The notes beneath the pieces were generated by a model. That model saw only the letters and a list, made by a program, of their open reading frames with translations. It did no database searches and was not told where the DNA came from. DNA of 64,000 bases from NCBI RefSeq assembly GCF_000422725.1, contig NZ_AUGP01000002.1, positions 1 through 64,000 of the forward strand, written 5' to 3'. Position numbers and translations under genes: made by a program. The DNA comes from Flavobacterium subsaxonicum WB 4.1-42 = DSM 21790. GTDB lineage: Bacteria; Bacteroidota; Bacteroidia; Flavobacteriales; Flavobacteriaceae. Numbering within the stretch: the first letter of the stretch is position 1; every line of letters begins with the position of its first letter. Positions 42,045 to 50,599 of the stretch are shown here, piece after piece.

Positions 42045-42680
42045 ATGAAAAATTATGTTTACTGGGCAGTAATTGCAACCCTTGCCACTGCATTACTTTT
42101 TAGCTTAAAGCAATGTAGTTCTACCAAAAGTCAAAATTATAGTGTTACAAAGTCGCTTACCGACACACTATCGCACTTTACAAATGTTTTGGGATCGCAA
42201 ACGGCCAGCATTACAATATTACAGGCCGATAAAAAGACGCTTAATAACTTAATACTTTCTAAAGATGCCGAACTCGCCAGACTTTCTAAAGAATTTGCAG
42301 CGCTAAAAAATATAACAAAGTATAAAACAATTACTGCGTTTGATACCATAACCATTGCCTATACAGATACTATTGCGTGCGAATTTAAAAGAAGCGGGGT
42401 TATTAACAAGCCCTGGTATAGTTTTACCTACCATTCTAATCAAAACGCATTAAAAATTGGCACTTTAACCGTGCCTAACACCGCCACAATTATTACCGGT
42501 ACCAAACGCAAATGGTTTTTGGGTAAAGAAATAGTAACTACTGATATTACCAATTCTAACCCATACATTAAGGTTACAGAGATTAAAGCTGCCGAAGTTA
42601 CTGTTGCTGTACCCTGGTACAAAAAATGGTATTTATGGCTGGCAATTGGCGCAGCAGGTGGTACGCTTATAGCTAACTAA
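42045..42680 (+). CDS. spanin-like membrane protein at the right end of the element
   Basis: 211 residues: an N-terminal membrane anchor (WAVIATLATALLFSLKQC, residues about 7-24), a coiled coil (residues about 55-92, KDAELARLSKEFAALKNI), a beta-rich part and a C-terminal hydrophobic segment preceded by WYKKWYLWLAIGAAGGTL. The layout fits a one-gene spanin or Rz-like protein that helps breach the outer membrane. It follows the lysin by 2 bp. Its last 8 bp overlap the 3' end of recO on the other strand, so there is no terminator or spacer between phage and host here. Confidence 0.7.
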   Translation: MKNYVYWAVIATLATALLFSLKQCSSTKSQNYSVTKSLTDTLSHFTNVLGSQTASITILQADKKTLNNLILSKDAELARLSKEFAALKNITKYKTITAFDTITIAYTDTIACEFKRSGVINKPWYSFTYHSNQNALKIGTLTVPNTATIITGTKRKWFLGKEIVTTDITNSNPYIKVTEIKAAEVTVAVPWYKKWYLWLAIGAAGGTLIAN

Positions 42681-43386
42681 AAACCTCTCGTAATACCTCT
42701 AACGATTTTGGCTGCCTAAAACCATCCATGTGCAATGCATAATAATTAAGCAGTATCTTTAAGAGTGCTTGTCTTTCGGACACGTGAAATGCCTTGCCAC
42801 TGTTATCAAACTTTAAAGGCATAAGGCGCCTGAGCAGAGTGGTTTCATGAGCAGAGATGCAACTGATAGACTGGTAGGGTATAAAAATACCCTCCGTCAT
42901 TTCAAAAAAAGGATATTCCTGTTGCGAACTGTCTGGATAAAAACCCAAAAATTTGGTAACCTCCAGCAATAGGATCAGGTGAAAGTTTGCGGCCTCATCG
43001 TGACTGTCAAGCCATAAAAGAGCAGTTTCTAAGAAATTGTAGAACGATTGGTTTTTTTCTTCTTCTTTTATGCTGTTGTGCAGCATTTCAGATATAAAAA
43101 GCGCAATAGTTGTCTTTGTAATATCAGTTGTAAGGGTTAGGTACTGGTGTGCAAGCCTTACTTCTTTAAAATACTCCAGGGTGCCTTTATTTTTATGGGC
43201 AGCCTCTATTTCTAAAATAGTAAGCGGCCGGAAATATATGTTTTTCTGGCTGCTTTTTTTTGTAGAAAACGCATCGCGAATGTAATACGATTTAAGTCCG
43301 TCGCTCTCTGTATAACATTTTACCACCAGGCTTTTTTCCTGGTACCGCAAGGCGCTTATTACTATGGCTTTAGTTTTTACAAGCAC
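42673..43386 (-). CDS. recO: DNA repair protein RecO
   Basis: A 237-residue RecO: N-terminal OB-fold (MLVKTKAIVISALRYQEKSL) and an alpha-helical C-terminal part. RecO with RecR loads RecA on SSB-coated DNA in the RecFOR pathway. The C-terminus ends SLEVLREVFS, as I recall the Flavobacterium proteins do, so the phage element has not truncated it even though the phage gene at 42045-42680 overlaps its last bases convergently. No terminator separates them. Confidence 0.93.
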   Translation of the reverse strand: MLVKTKAIVISALRYQEKSLVVKCYTESDGLKSYYIRDAFSTKKSSQKNIYFRPLTILEIEAAHKNKGTLEYFKEVRLAHQYLTLTTDITKTTIALFISEMLHNSIKEEEKNQSFYNFLETALLWLDSHDEAANFHLILLLEVTKFLGFYPDSSQQEYPFFEMTEGIFIPYQSISCISAHETTLLRRLMPLKFDNSGKAFHVSERQALLKILLNYYALHMDGFRQPKSLEVLREVFS

Positions 43387-43462
43387 ACTTTTTTAATTAT
43401 GAATTTGAAATTAAGAGTTACTGCAATATTCAGAATATTCTAACGGAGGTTTATCAGATAAA

Positions 43463-43497
43463 ATTCGTAATTCGTAATTCGTAATTCGTAATCCGTA
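43463..43497. repeat. 7-bp tandem repeat (ATTCGTA)5
   Basis: Four perfect ATTCGTA units and one ATCCGTA lie between recO and porZ. AATTCGT-type tandem tracts are frequent in Flavobacterium intergenic DNA. Because they are multiples of 7 they do not come from coding sequence; replication slippage is likely. Confidence 0.85.
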
Positions 43498-43504
43498 ATT
43501 CTGA

Positions 43505-45796
43505 TTAATTCCCCCTTATTATCATTACCTTTTTAACCTTGGTTTCTACAGCGTCTTCGTCTACAATAAAAATCATGTACACGCCAGATGCTACTTTGTA
43601 TTTACCAAAGGCGCGGGTATCCCAAAGTATGGTACCCCCTTCAGATTTTGTTTCGTATACCAGGTTGCCCTCAATATCGGTAATTTTAACGTTGGCATTG
43701 TTAACAAGCCCGCTAATTTTTACATCGCCCTCAAAACCGGGGCGTACAGGGTTAGGGTAAACATATACATTGGCAAGGTCATCTGCGGCAGCGGTAGATG
43801 TACCTTTATAAGACACCATACCTTTATCGGTAGCAAAAAACACCTCGCCGGTTGCGCTGTCTATTTCTATATCGTTAATACTATTGCTTGGCAGCGGAGA
43901 GTTTTCTTTAGTAAACTGAAAAAGTGTTGTCTGGCCATCCGGCGATACTAAAAAAGCACCTGCTGCAGTACCCAGCCATTTATTATTAGAGCCATCTACC
44001 TCTATATCTGTAACAACCTGCTCATACAAAAGTTCGCTGGCCTCGCCGCTTGATTCTAAAAACACAATAGATGTTGCCGTAAGCGCATCATCGGTAACAA
44101 ACCTGTCTACGCTGGATATTATTCTTAAACCATCTACAGTACCAATCCAGAGCCTGTTGTTATTGTCTATGGCAAGGCTTTTAACATTAGGAGTGGGCAA
44201 TCCTTCTCCCTCGCTAACAATAAGATATTTATCCAGTGTTTCGTTATATGCTATAAGCCCGGCATTGTTAGTGCCTATCCATTTGGTATTATTTTTATCT
44301 ATAACTATTTTACTATACTCAGTTGCTTGTGTATTACTCACAATATCGGTAAAAGAGTACTCATTCCAGTTAGTGCCATCAGGTTTTAATTTTTTTAATG
44401 GTTTTTCTGTCCTGGTATTCATTAGCCATAAGTTACCTTCCGCGTCAAAAGTACCACCGTTTACACGTATACTCCTGTAGGCCCCACCCTGCGTAATCAC
44501 GGACCTCAGGGGGCTGTTGCTCTCGCCATAAAGCTTTACCGGTACACCGTCTACCACTTTTAGCAAACCGGAATGGAACGAGTTTAAATATACCTGCTTT
44601 TCATCATTCGGATTTATGCTTATATCTGATATGGATTGCACCGTTCCTAAAACCGACAGCTCGTTATAGGGTATAGACACCCAACCATTAGCAGTATACC
44701 TGCTAACACCATATTCTTTATAATCAGGAACATAATCAAAATCATATCCTCCAAATACGGCCCATAAATTGTTAGCCGATTTTTCTAACGAAAATATATT
44801 ATTATACAGCGGCCCGTTTGGTGTTATGTTAACCGGGGCAAGCATAGTCATGTCTAACGCATATACACCCTTATCTGTAGTACCAATATAAATTTTACCC
44901 CCTACAACGGTAGCACAGGTAAAGGTTGCTACCTGATTATCTGGCAGCCCAAGTGTATTTATTTGCGATGCCAGCATTAAATCCTGATCGTATACCAGTA
45001 CTTTATTGGCGCAGGTAATTACCATATATCCATTAGCCTCTCTAAGGTCGGTTCCCTGGGCAGGCAGGGTGGTAAAAACATACGGAATACCGTTTTCTAT
45101 CCTAAAAACATTCTGGGTGTTGGCTACCGCAAATAAATTATCCTTGTAGGTTAAAATACCGTTCCAGCTGCCGCCAAATTGCTGCTCCCACTGGCTGTAA
45201 TCGTTAAGGTTAGGGTTAGCCAGTAAGGCACGCCTAATACCGTAGTCGCCCAGTGTGCAGGCATAAATATATTCATTAAAAACAGTTACCTGAGATACTG
45301 GAATTTCGGCACCAACAGGCCCAAGAAAATACGTATCGCCAAATTGCAGGGTAGCAAGGTTAAATACGGCAACACCAAAATCGCAGGACAGGTACGCAAT
45401 ACCGTTATACTCGTCTATATGGTTAATTTTCTTTTTAGAGGCTGCCACTGTAGCTTCCTGCACAATATCTATTTTGGTTGCAATGCTACCATCCTGGTTT
45501 ATAACCAACAGCAGGCCGTTAGCATTGCCCACTAAGGTGCGGTTAAATTCTGTACTATGATGTATTGCTGTTATAACATCGGCTTTAAGCCCATCTACAG
45601 ATGTTATTGTTTTAAGCTCTCCGCTAAGGGTATTTTGCGAAAATATGGCACTTTCAGACGCTGCAAAAACCCTGCTGCTGCCCTGAGCTATATCTACCGT
45701 ATTATAATACGAAAAATAGCTGCCCCACGTTTGGTTAGTCTGGGCAAGGCATGTAACAGAAAGGAAAAATATATATAAGGAGAGAAATTGTTTCAT
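43505..45796 (-). CDS. porZ: type IX secretion system protein PorZ
   Basis: A 763-residue secreted protein. Signal peptide MKQFLSLYIFFLSVTCLAQ at the ATG whose first base is 45796; the 12 residues upstream (MRFSYICANKWL) would precede the signal and are rejected. Beta-propeller repeats with two-component-regulator-like motifs such as NNRLWIGTVDGLRI and NNTKWIGTNNAGLIAYN follow. A C-terminal T9SS-type domain (about 680-763: VYVYPNPVRPGFEGDVKISG, GVYMIFIVDED) closes it. PorZ belongs to the T9SS attachment complex that delivers A-LPS to cargo with PorU/PorV. It lies upstream of recO on the same strand. Confidence 0.92.
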   Translation of the reverse strand: MKQFLSLYIFFLSVTCLAQTNQTWGSYFSYYNTVDIAQGSSRVFAASESAIFSQNTLSGELKTITSVDGLKADVITAIHHSTEFNRTLVGNANGLLLVINQDGSIATKIDIVQEATVAASKKKINHIDEYNGIAYLSCDFGVAVFNLATLQFGDTYFLGPVGAEIPVSQVTVFNEYIYACTLGDYGIRRALLANPNLNDYSQWEQQFGGSWNGILTYKDNLFAVANTQNVFRIENGIPYVFTTLPAQGTDLREANGYMVITCANKVLVYDQDLMLASQINTLGLPDNQVATFTCATVVGGKIYIGTTDKGVYALDMTMLAPVNITPNGPLYNNIFSLEKSANNLWAVFGGYDFDYVPDYKEYGVSRYTANGWVSIPYNELSVLGTVQSISDISINPNDEKQVYLNSFHSGLLKVVDGVPVKLYGESNSPLRSVITQGGAYRSIRVNGGTFDAEGNLWLMNTRTEKPLKKLKPDGTNWNEYSFTDIVSNTQATEYSKIVIDKNNTKWIGTNNAGLIAYNETLDKYLIVSEGEGLPTPNVKSLAIDNNNRLWIGTVDGLRIISSVDRFVTDDALTATSIVFLESSGEASELLYEQVVTDIEVDGSNNKWLGTAAGAFLVSPDGQTTLFQFTKENSPLPSNSINDIEIDSATGEVFFATDKGMVSYKGTSTAAADDLANVYVYPNPVRPGFEGDVKISGLVNNANVKITDIEGNLVYETKSEGGTILWDTRAFGKYKVASGVYMIFIVDEDAVETKVKKVMIIRGN

Positions 45797-45812
45797 TAAC
45801 CACTTGTTTGCG

Positions 45813-45820
45813 CAAATATA
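45813..45820 (-). promoter_or_regulatory. -7 box of the porZ promoter
   Basis: On the minus strand TATATTTG (top strand CAAATATA) lies 17 bp upstream of the porZ ATG and matches TAnnTTTG exactly. A clear TTTG -33 box is not seen at the right distance. Confidence 0.5.
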
Positions 45821-46080
45821 GCTAAAACGCAATTATTGTTGTTTTTGTATAAAGCACACAAAAATAAGTAAAACCAAGGTGCATAGCGTAATAAATTTAG
45901 GGCAGCAAAAATTTGATAATAATATTTTAAACGCAATTCTATAATATTCAGGTTAAATGTTATTAGCCTTGGCAGACACCTGCAACATTAACAGGTTTAG
46001 TTATAAAAATTCAGGCAACACAAATAACCACTGCTATTTGTACAATTTTAGACAGAAAACACCCAGATATAAAAAAAGCC

Positions 46081-46088
46081 TATATTTG
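46081..46088 (+). promoter_or_regulatory. -7 box of the ALDH promoter
   Basis: TATATTTG matches TAnnTTTG; expected transcription start about 46095, leader about 29 nt. The rest of the divergent gap between porZ and this gene (45797-46123) shows nothing else. Confidence 0.5.
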
Positions 46089-46123
46089 TAAAATATAACA
46101 ACAAACCGCAAAAAAGTTACAAA

Positions 46124-47671
46124 ATGGCAACATTAACCGATACCTTCGGCATACAGCAAGCCCTTTCTAAACTGGGCATACAAGATATAAACAACGGCAC
46201 CTCTACCGGAACTGCAAGCTTTGCCAATGGCGAGCTTATAGAATCGTACTCGCCTGTAGACGGCACCCTTATTGCAAAAGTTACGGCATCTACCCCCGAT
46301 GATTACCAGGCTGTAATGGCTAAAGCCGAAGAGGCTTTTAAAGCATGGAGGCTGGTACCGGCACCTAAACGTGGCGAAATTGTGCGCCAGATGGGTAACG
46401 AACTTAGAAAGTTTAAAGAACCGCTGGGCCAGCTGGTATCTTACGAAATGGGTAAAAGCCTGCAGGAAGGCCTTGGCGAGGTTCAGGAAATGATAGACAT
46501 TTGCGACTTTGCCGTTGGTTTGTCGCGCCAGTTGTATGGCCTAACCATGCACAGCGAGCGCCCATTGCACCGCATGTACGAGCAGTGGCACCCAATGGGT
46601 ATTGTGGGCATTATATCGGCATTTAACTTTCCGGTAGCCGTGTGGAGCTGGAATGCTATGCTTGCCCTTGTGTGCGGCGATGTTTTTGTTTGGAAACCAA
46701 GCTCTAAAACACCACTATGCGCCGTTGCCTGCCAAAATATTATTAAAGGCGTGTTAGAGCGCAACGAAATACCCGAAGGTGTTTGCAGCCTTGTTACCGG
46801 CGAAGCCTGTAACGAACTTATTAATAACGATAAGCGCATACCCCTAATATCATTTACCGGCTCTACCCGCGTTGGCCGCCATGTATCTAAAACGGTGGCA
46901 GAGCGTTTTGGTAAAACCATACTGGAGCTTGGTGGCAACAATGCCATTATAGTATCTGAACATGCCGACCTAAGCATGGTACTTGTTGGTGCCGTATTTG
47001 GTGCCGTAGGTACTGCAGGCCAGCGTTGTACTACAACACGCAGGCTTATTATTCACGAAAGCATGTATGATAAAACCGTTGCCGTACTTAAAAGTGCCTA
47101 TGCACAGCTTAAAATCGGCAACCCGTTAGACAGCAACAATCACGTGGGCCCGCTTATAGATAAAACTGCGGTACAAAGCTTTTTAACTGCTATAGAAAAT
47201 GCTAAAGCCGAAGGCGGAACCGTTATTTACGGCGGTGGCATCACCGAAGGTGACGGCTACGAAAGCGGCTGTTATGTTAACCCTTGTATTATTGAGGCTA
47301 AAAACGAGTACAAGGTGGTACAGGAAGAAACCTTTGCCCCTATATTGTACCTTATAAAATACAGCACTATCGAAGAGGCTATCGAACTGCAAAATGGTGT
47401 GCCGCAAGGCTTATCATCGTCTATTTTTACTAATAGTATGAGAGAGATGGAATTATTCCTTTCGCAATCAGGGTCAGATTGTGGTATTGCCAATGTTAAC
47501 ATTGGTACATCGGGTGCCGAGATTGGCGGTGCTTTTGGTGGCGAAAAAGAAACCGGCGGTGGCCGCGAAAGCGGAAGCGATGCCTGGAGGGCTTACATGC
47601 GCAGGCAAACCAACACTATTAACTACGGTAGCCAGTTGCCATTGGCACAGGGCATCCGTTTCGATCTGTAA
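46124..47671 (+). CDS. aldehyde dehydrogenase, ALDH7 (L-piperidine-6-carboxylate / aminoadipate semialdehyde) type
   Basis: 515 residues, an intact ALDH7-like enzyme. NAD-binding block FTGSTRVGR, catalytic Glu in LELGGNN and nucleophile Cys in TAGQRCTTTRR; the family-specific EQWHPMGIVGIISAFNFPVA and GGAFGGEKETGGGRESGSDAW point to alpha-aminoadipic semialdehyde dehydrogenase (AmaB/ALDH7A1), which oxidises L-piperidine-6-carboxylate to 2-aminoadipate in lysine breakdown. The 3'-end match is strong, but substrate is by family only. It is divergent from porZ with its own promoter and a downstream terminator. Confidence 0.92.
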   Translation: MATLTDTFGIQQALSKLGIQDINNGTSTGTASFANGELIESYSPVDGTLIAKVTASTPDDYQAVMAKAEEAFKAWRLVPAPKRGEIVRQMGNELRKFKEPLGQLVSYEMGKSLQEGLGEVQEMIDICDFAVGLSRQLYGLTMHSERPLHRMYEQWHPMGIVGIISAFNFPVAVWSWNAMLALVCGDVFVWKPSSKTPLCAVACQNIIKGVLERNEIPEGVCSLVTGEACNELINNDKRIPLISFTGSTRVGRHVSKTVAERFGKTILELGGNNAIIVSEHADLSMVLVGAVFGAVGTAGQRCTTTRRLIIHESMYDKTVAVLKSAYAQLKIGNPLDSNNHVGPLIDKTAVQSFLTAIENAKAEGGTVIYGGGITEGDGYESGCYVNPCIIEAKNEYKVVQEETFAPILYLIKYSTIEEAIELQNGVPQGLSSSIFTNSMREMELFLSQSGSDCGIANVNIGTSGAEIGGAFGGEKETGGGRESGSDAWRAYMRRQTNTINYGSQLPLAQGIRFDL

Positions 47672-47702
47672 TTATTTCTTACTTATAAAGTGTTTTTTAT
47701 AT

Positions 47703-47734
47703 AGAACGGCCTCCAAATTGGAGGCCGTTCTTTT
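47703..47734 (+). terminator. terminator of the ALDH gene
   Basis: AGAACGGCCTCC-aaatt-GGAGGCCGTTCT followed by TTT. A perfect 12-bp stem, 32 bp after the stop. Confidence 0.85.
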
Positions 47735-47739
47735 GTGCT

Positions 47740-48015
47740 GTGTAGAGACGCAATGCTTTGCATCTCGAATAATGTAGGAACAATGCATAAGACGCAAAGC
47801 ATTGCGTCTCTACGGTTGTAATGTGATTTCTTGACTCATCTAAATTGCAATAATAAATATCCGCAGTAGCATATATTTGGCTAAAGCCGGTATTAGTCAC
47901 TTTTAAATCGCGTGGCTAAAGCCACGGGCAACACATGCCACCTGAGTATACAAACAGGTTTGTTTTGATGTGTTGCCCCTGACTTTAGTCAGGGGTTAAA
48001 GGTAGGTCTGGTTTT
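47740..48015. repeat. two repeat families between ALDH and egtD
   Basis: 47742-47816: GTAGAGACGCAATGC...GCATTGCGTCTCTAC hairpin, related to 9087-9111. 47912-48000: CGTGGCTAAAGCCACG hairpin, then ATGTGTTGCCCCTGAC-TTTAGTCAGGGG with a second pass (GGCAACACAT / ATGTGTTGCC are mutually inverted). The gap 47672-48168 has no gene. Confidence 0.8.
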
Positions 48016-48168
48016 GTGGCTTTAGCCGAATATGAAGCTCCATCAAAATAAAAATAGTATCACGCTTCGACAATCTCAGCGTGATACCATTTTTAATTAC
48101 CGTTGCAGAGTTAAATTGCTACAACAAACTCACAACTTTAAGAAAACCTGAAGCCCTAAACCCCAACT

Positions 48169-49128
48169 CTAAACCTTTTCCCAAAGGCTATCGGTAAAAT
48201 AATGCCTGCAATCTAAAAAGTTATGGCTTACGCCGAAGCCCGATGCTGCGGCAAGCTCGTGAATTTGCGGGATGAGGTATTTTTTAGAAAGCTCTGTCCA
48301 AACCAGTTCGTCTTTCTCAAAAAAGAAGGTCTGGTTTAAAACCGTGCTATGAAAATGCTGTTTTTTTAAACTGACCAGGTAACTGTTAACTTCGCCATTT
48401 TGCGGGTTATAGTTGCTGTAAAAATCGAACTGATCCAGGGCAATATCGGCTTCCAACTCGTTATTAATGCGGCGCAGCAGGTTCATGTTAAATGCCTTGG
48501 TAATACCGTGCGGATCATCATACGCAAGTTGAATAGTACGCGGATTTTTTTGCAGGTCGATACCCACCAGAAGTTTATCGCCATGCTTCATACCGGCATT
48601 AAATTTTTGCAGCAGGGCAAGGGCATCATCGGGCAGGTAATTGCCAATGTTGCCGCCCATAAACAAGAACAGGCTGGGTACATCGCTGGTAGTGCTCAGT
48701 TCTTCCAGCACCTCAAAATAATCGCCGGTGCGGGGCTGCATGTCTATATTAGGCACAAAGGCATTAATGTTGTGCTCTAAGGCATCTATAGCCTCCTGCG
48801 ATATATCTATAGGAATATAAGTAAAGCTTGCGCCTGCATTGGTAAAGGCCTTGAGCAGGTGCTTGGTTTTCATACCGTCTCCGCTGCCAAACTCTACAAT
48901 ATTAAAAGGGCCGCTAAAGTTAAGTTTGCTTAATATTTGTGCCGACTGCTGCGAGATGATCTCGAACTCGCAACCGGTAGGATAGTATTCCGGCATTTTC
49001 ATAATCTCCATAAAAATGCGGCTGCCCGCATCATCATAAAAATATTTAGAGCTCAGGTATTTATTTTTATCGGTAAGCCCAGTGCGCACATCCTGCGCAA
49101 AGGTGCTAAGTAGTGTAGTAGTTGCCAT
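48169..49128 (-). CDS. egtD: L-histidine N-alpha-methyltransferase (EgtD)
   Basis: A 319-residue SAM-dependent methyltransferase that trimethylates histidine to hercynine, first step of ergothioneine synthesis. Family blocks YFYDDAGSRIFMEIMKMPEY near the N-terminus, SAM-binding IVEFGSGDGMKTKHLL and LFLFMGGNIGNY with LVGIDLQKN are intact. The start is the ATG at 49128 (MATTTLLSTFAQDVRTGL), 2 bp after the egtB stop. The frame to 49230 belongs inside egtB and is rejected. Together with egtB it forms an operon. egtA, egtC and egtE are not in this window. Confidence 0.93.
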   Translation of the reverse strand: MATTTLLSTFAQDVRTGLTDKNKYLSSKYFYDDAGSRIFMEIMKMPEYYPTGCEFEIISQQSAQILSKLNFSGPFNIVEFGSGDGMKTKHLLKAFTNAGASFTYIPIDISQEAIDALEHNINAFVPNIDMQPRTGDYFEVLEELSTTSDVPSLFLFMGGNIGNYLPDDALALLQKFNAGMKHGDKLLVGIDLQKNPRTIQLAYDDPHGITKAFNMNLLRRINNELEADIALDQFDFYSNYNPQNGEVNSYLVSLKKQHFHSTVLNQTFFFEKDELVWTELSKKYLIPQIHELAAASGFGVSHNFLDCRHYFTDSLWEKV

Positions 49129-49130
49129 AA

Positions 49131-50285
49131 TTATAATTTTACAAGGCGAATGCCGGTAAACTGCCAGCGCTCGCCGGCATGAAAAAAGTTGCGGTACGTG
49201 TTGCGGCTGTGCCCTTTGGGCGTAGCACACGATGCCCCGCGAAGCACCATTTGGTTAACCATAAATTTGCCATTATATTCGCCCAGAGCACCATCGGGCT
49301 TGTGGAAGTTGGGGTACGGCAGGTAGGCACTGTGCGTCCACTCCCAGCGTTTGCCCCAGTTAAGCTGTGCAGATGCTATTTCCCATTCAAACTCGGTTGG
49401 CAGGCGCATGCGTTTCCACTCTGCAAAAGCAGCAGCTTCGTAAAAAGATACGTGTGTAAGCATCGCATCAGGGTCGACCGGCTTTAGTCCGCTTAGTGTG
49501 TAGTGCATCCACTGCCGGTCTATAATATACCAGTACAGGGGCGCTTCTATTTTATTTTCGGTAACCCAGCTCCACCCCTCGTCTAACCAGTAATTAAAAT
49601 TGGTGTAGCCGCCTGCATTTATAAATTCCAGGTATTGGGCATTGGTAACAAGGGTATTGCTTATGGTAAATTGGTTAAGGTACACTTTATGGCGGCCATG
49701 CTCGTTATCAAAGCTAAAGCCCGCACCCTCGTGCCCTACGTTATAAACACCTTCATCGATAGTTACAAATCCGGTGCCGGTGTTGTGTTGTGCTTCCCAG
49801 TCGGCCACCTCATCATATACCGGAAACAGCGGGTTGCCACCCAAAATGTATTTAATATCGGTAACCAATAATTCCTGGTGCTGCTGCTCGTGGTTTAGCC
49901 CCAGTACAATTAAACCGGCCAGTGCAGCATCATCGGCTTTTGCCTGAATAAGTTCCTGCATGTGCGCATCTACATACTGGCGGTACTCGTACACCTGCGC
50001 CACGTTTGGGCGCGTTATATTACCCCTGTTGGCCCTAAATACGCGGTTGCCCACGTTGTTGTAATAGCTATTGAACAGAAAGCCAAAATCTTCGTCGAAA
50101 ACCACATAGCCCGGCAGGTATTTTTTTAAGATAAATTCTTCAAAAAACCAGGTGCTGTGCGCCAGGTGCCACTTGGGCGGACTTACAAACGGTACCGGTT
50201 GGGGCACATAATCTTCGGTTTGCAAGGGCTGGCAAATATCCTGGGTGGCGGTTCTTACGGTATCGTAATATTGGGCAAGGGTCAT
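49131..50285 (-). CDS. egtB: ergothioneine biosynthesis protein EgtB (sulfoxide synthase)
   Basis: 384 residues: an N-terminal DinB-like iron-binding domain and a C-terminal formylglycine-generating-enzyme-like domain (about 165-384: EGVYNVGHEGAGFSFDNEHG, WEWTHSAYLPYPNFH). The three iron ligands are visible as His43 (HLAHSTWFFEE), His132 and His136 (NHEQQHQELL), as in EgtB. It joins hercynine to a thiol (gamma-Glu-Cys or Cys) and oxygen to give the sulfoxide. In the absence of nearby egtA and egtC it may use cysteine directly (type II), which is only inference. First gene of the egtB-egtD operon. Confidence 0.92.
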   Translation of the reverse strand: MTLAQYYDTVRTATQDICQPLQTEDYVPQPVPFVSPPKWHLAHSTWFFEEFILKKYLPGYVVFDEDFGFLFNSYYNNVGNRVFRANRGNITRPNVAQVYEYRQYVDAHMQELIQAKADDAALAGLIVLGLNHEQQHQELLVTDIKYILGGNPLFPVYDEVADWEAQHNTGTGFVTIDEGVYNVGHEGAGFSFDNEHGRHKVYLNQFTISNTLVTNAQYLEFINAGGYTNFNYWLDEGWSWVTENKIEAPLYWYIIDRQWMHYTLSGLKPVDPDAMLTHVSFYEAAAFAEWKRMRLPTEFEWEIASAQLNWGKRWEWTHSAYLPYPNFHKPDGALGEYNGKFMVNQMVLRGASCATPKGHSRNTYRNFFHAGERWQFTGIRLVKL

Positions 50286-50599
50286 TTTTTGTTTGTGTAC
50301 ATGGTTATGTATACAAGGTACGATTTATGTTAACGCGTTGGTTTTTTACAAATGGTTTTAACCAAAAAATAACAGGTGTTTAATTGCAGTTTTGAGTCGC
50401 AACCGCAGTTATCCGTAAGAGCGAGTGCGGATTTTAATTGGATTGGAATATAGCTTGGTTGTATCAGAGATATTGTCATGCTGACATTCACTTTATTATC
50501 GCGCTATCAGATAACTGCATATAACACGCTGCACTCACTGTGACTGAAAACTGAAAACTGCGACTGCGACTGTGACTCACAACTGCAACAAAAAACTTT
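50286..50599. other. gap upstream of egtB; low-complexity intergenic sequence
   Basis: About 314 bp. CACTGTGACTG and AACTGCGACTGCGACTGTGA-type stretches near 50535-50590 resemble the tracts at 60244-60330. A few G-T rich direct repeats are present. No gene and no clear promoter were found. Confidence 0.5.

Larger units (their letters stand above)
14886..42680. mobile_element. prophage or phage-derived element, about 27.8 kb, no integrase seen
   Basis: The limits are set by the first and last phage-like genes: the leftward repressor and the spanin-like gene that overlaps recO. The visible modules, left to right, are repressor/early promoter, two OB-fold-like genes, TAC cassette, terminase, tail genes and tape measure, an accessory island, head protease/capsid, tail-tube-like protein, portal/adaptor, fibres and lysis genes. 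I see no integrase, transposase, excisionase, helicase, primase or polymerase, and no direct repeats that could be att sites. Intergenic gaps carry host-type repeat families, unusual in a fresh phage. It is consistent with a defective, ancient or domesticated siphovirus-like element; particle production is not shown by sequence. Confidence 0.85.

Noticed and set aside
14886..42680. Contractile tailocin or type VI-like injection system
   Set aside because: No sheath, baseplate wedge or spike proteins, and head genes (terminase, portal, capsid, protease) are present.
43463..43497. CRISPR or iteron array
   Set aside because: Seven-bp unit without spacers; not near replication genes.
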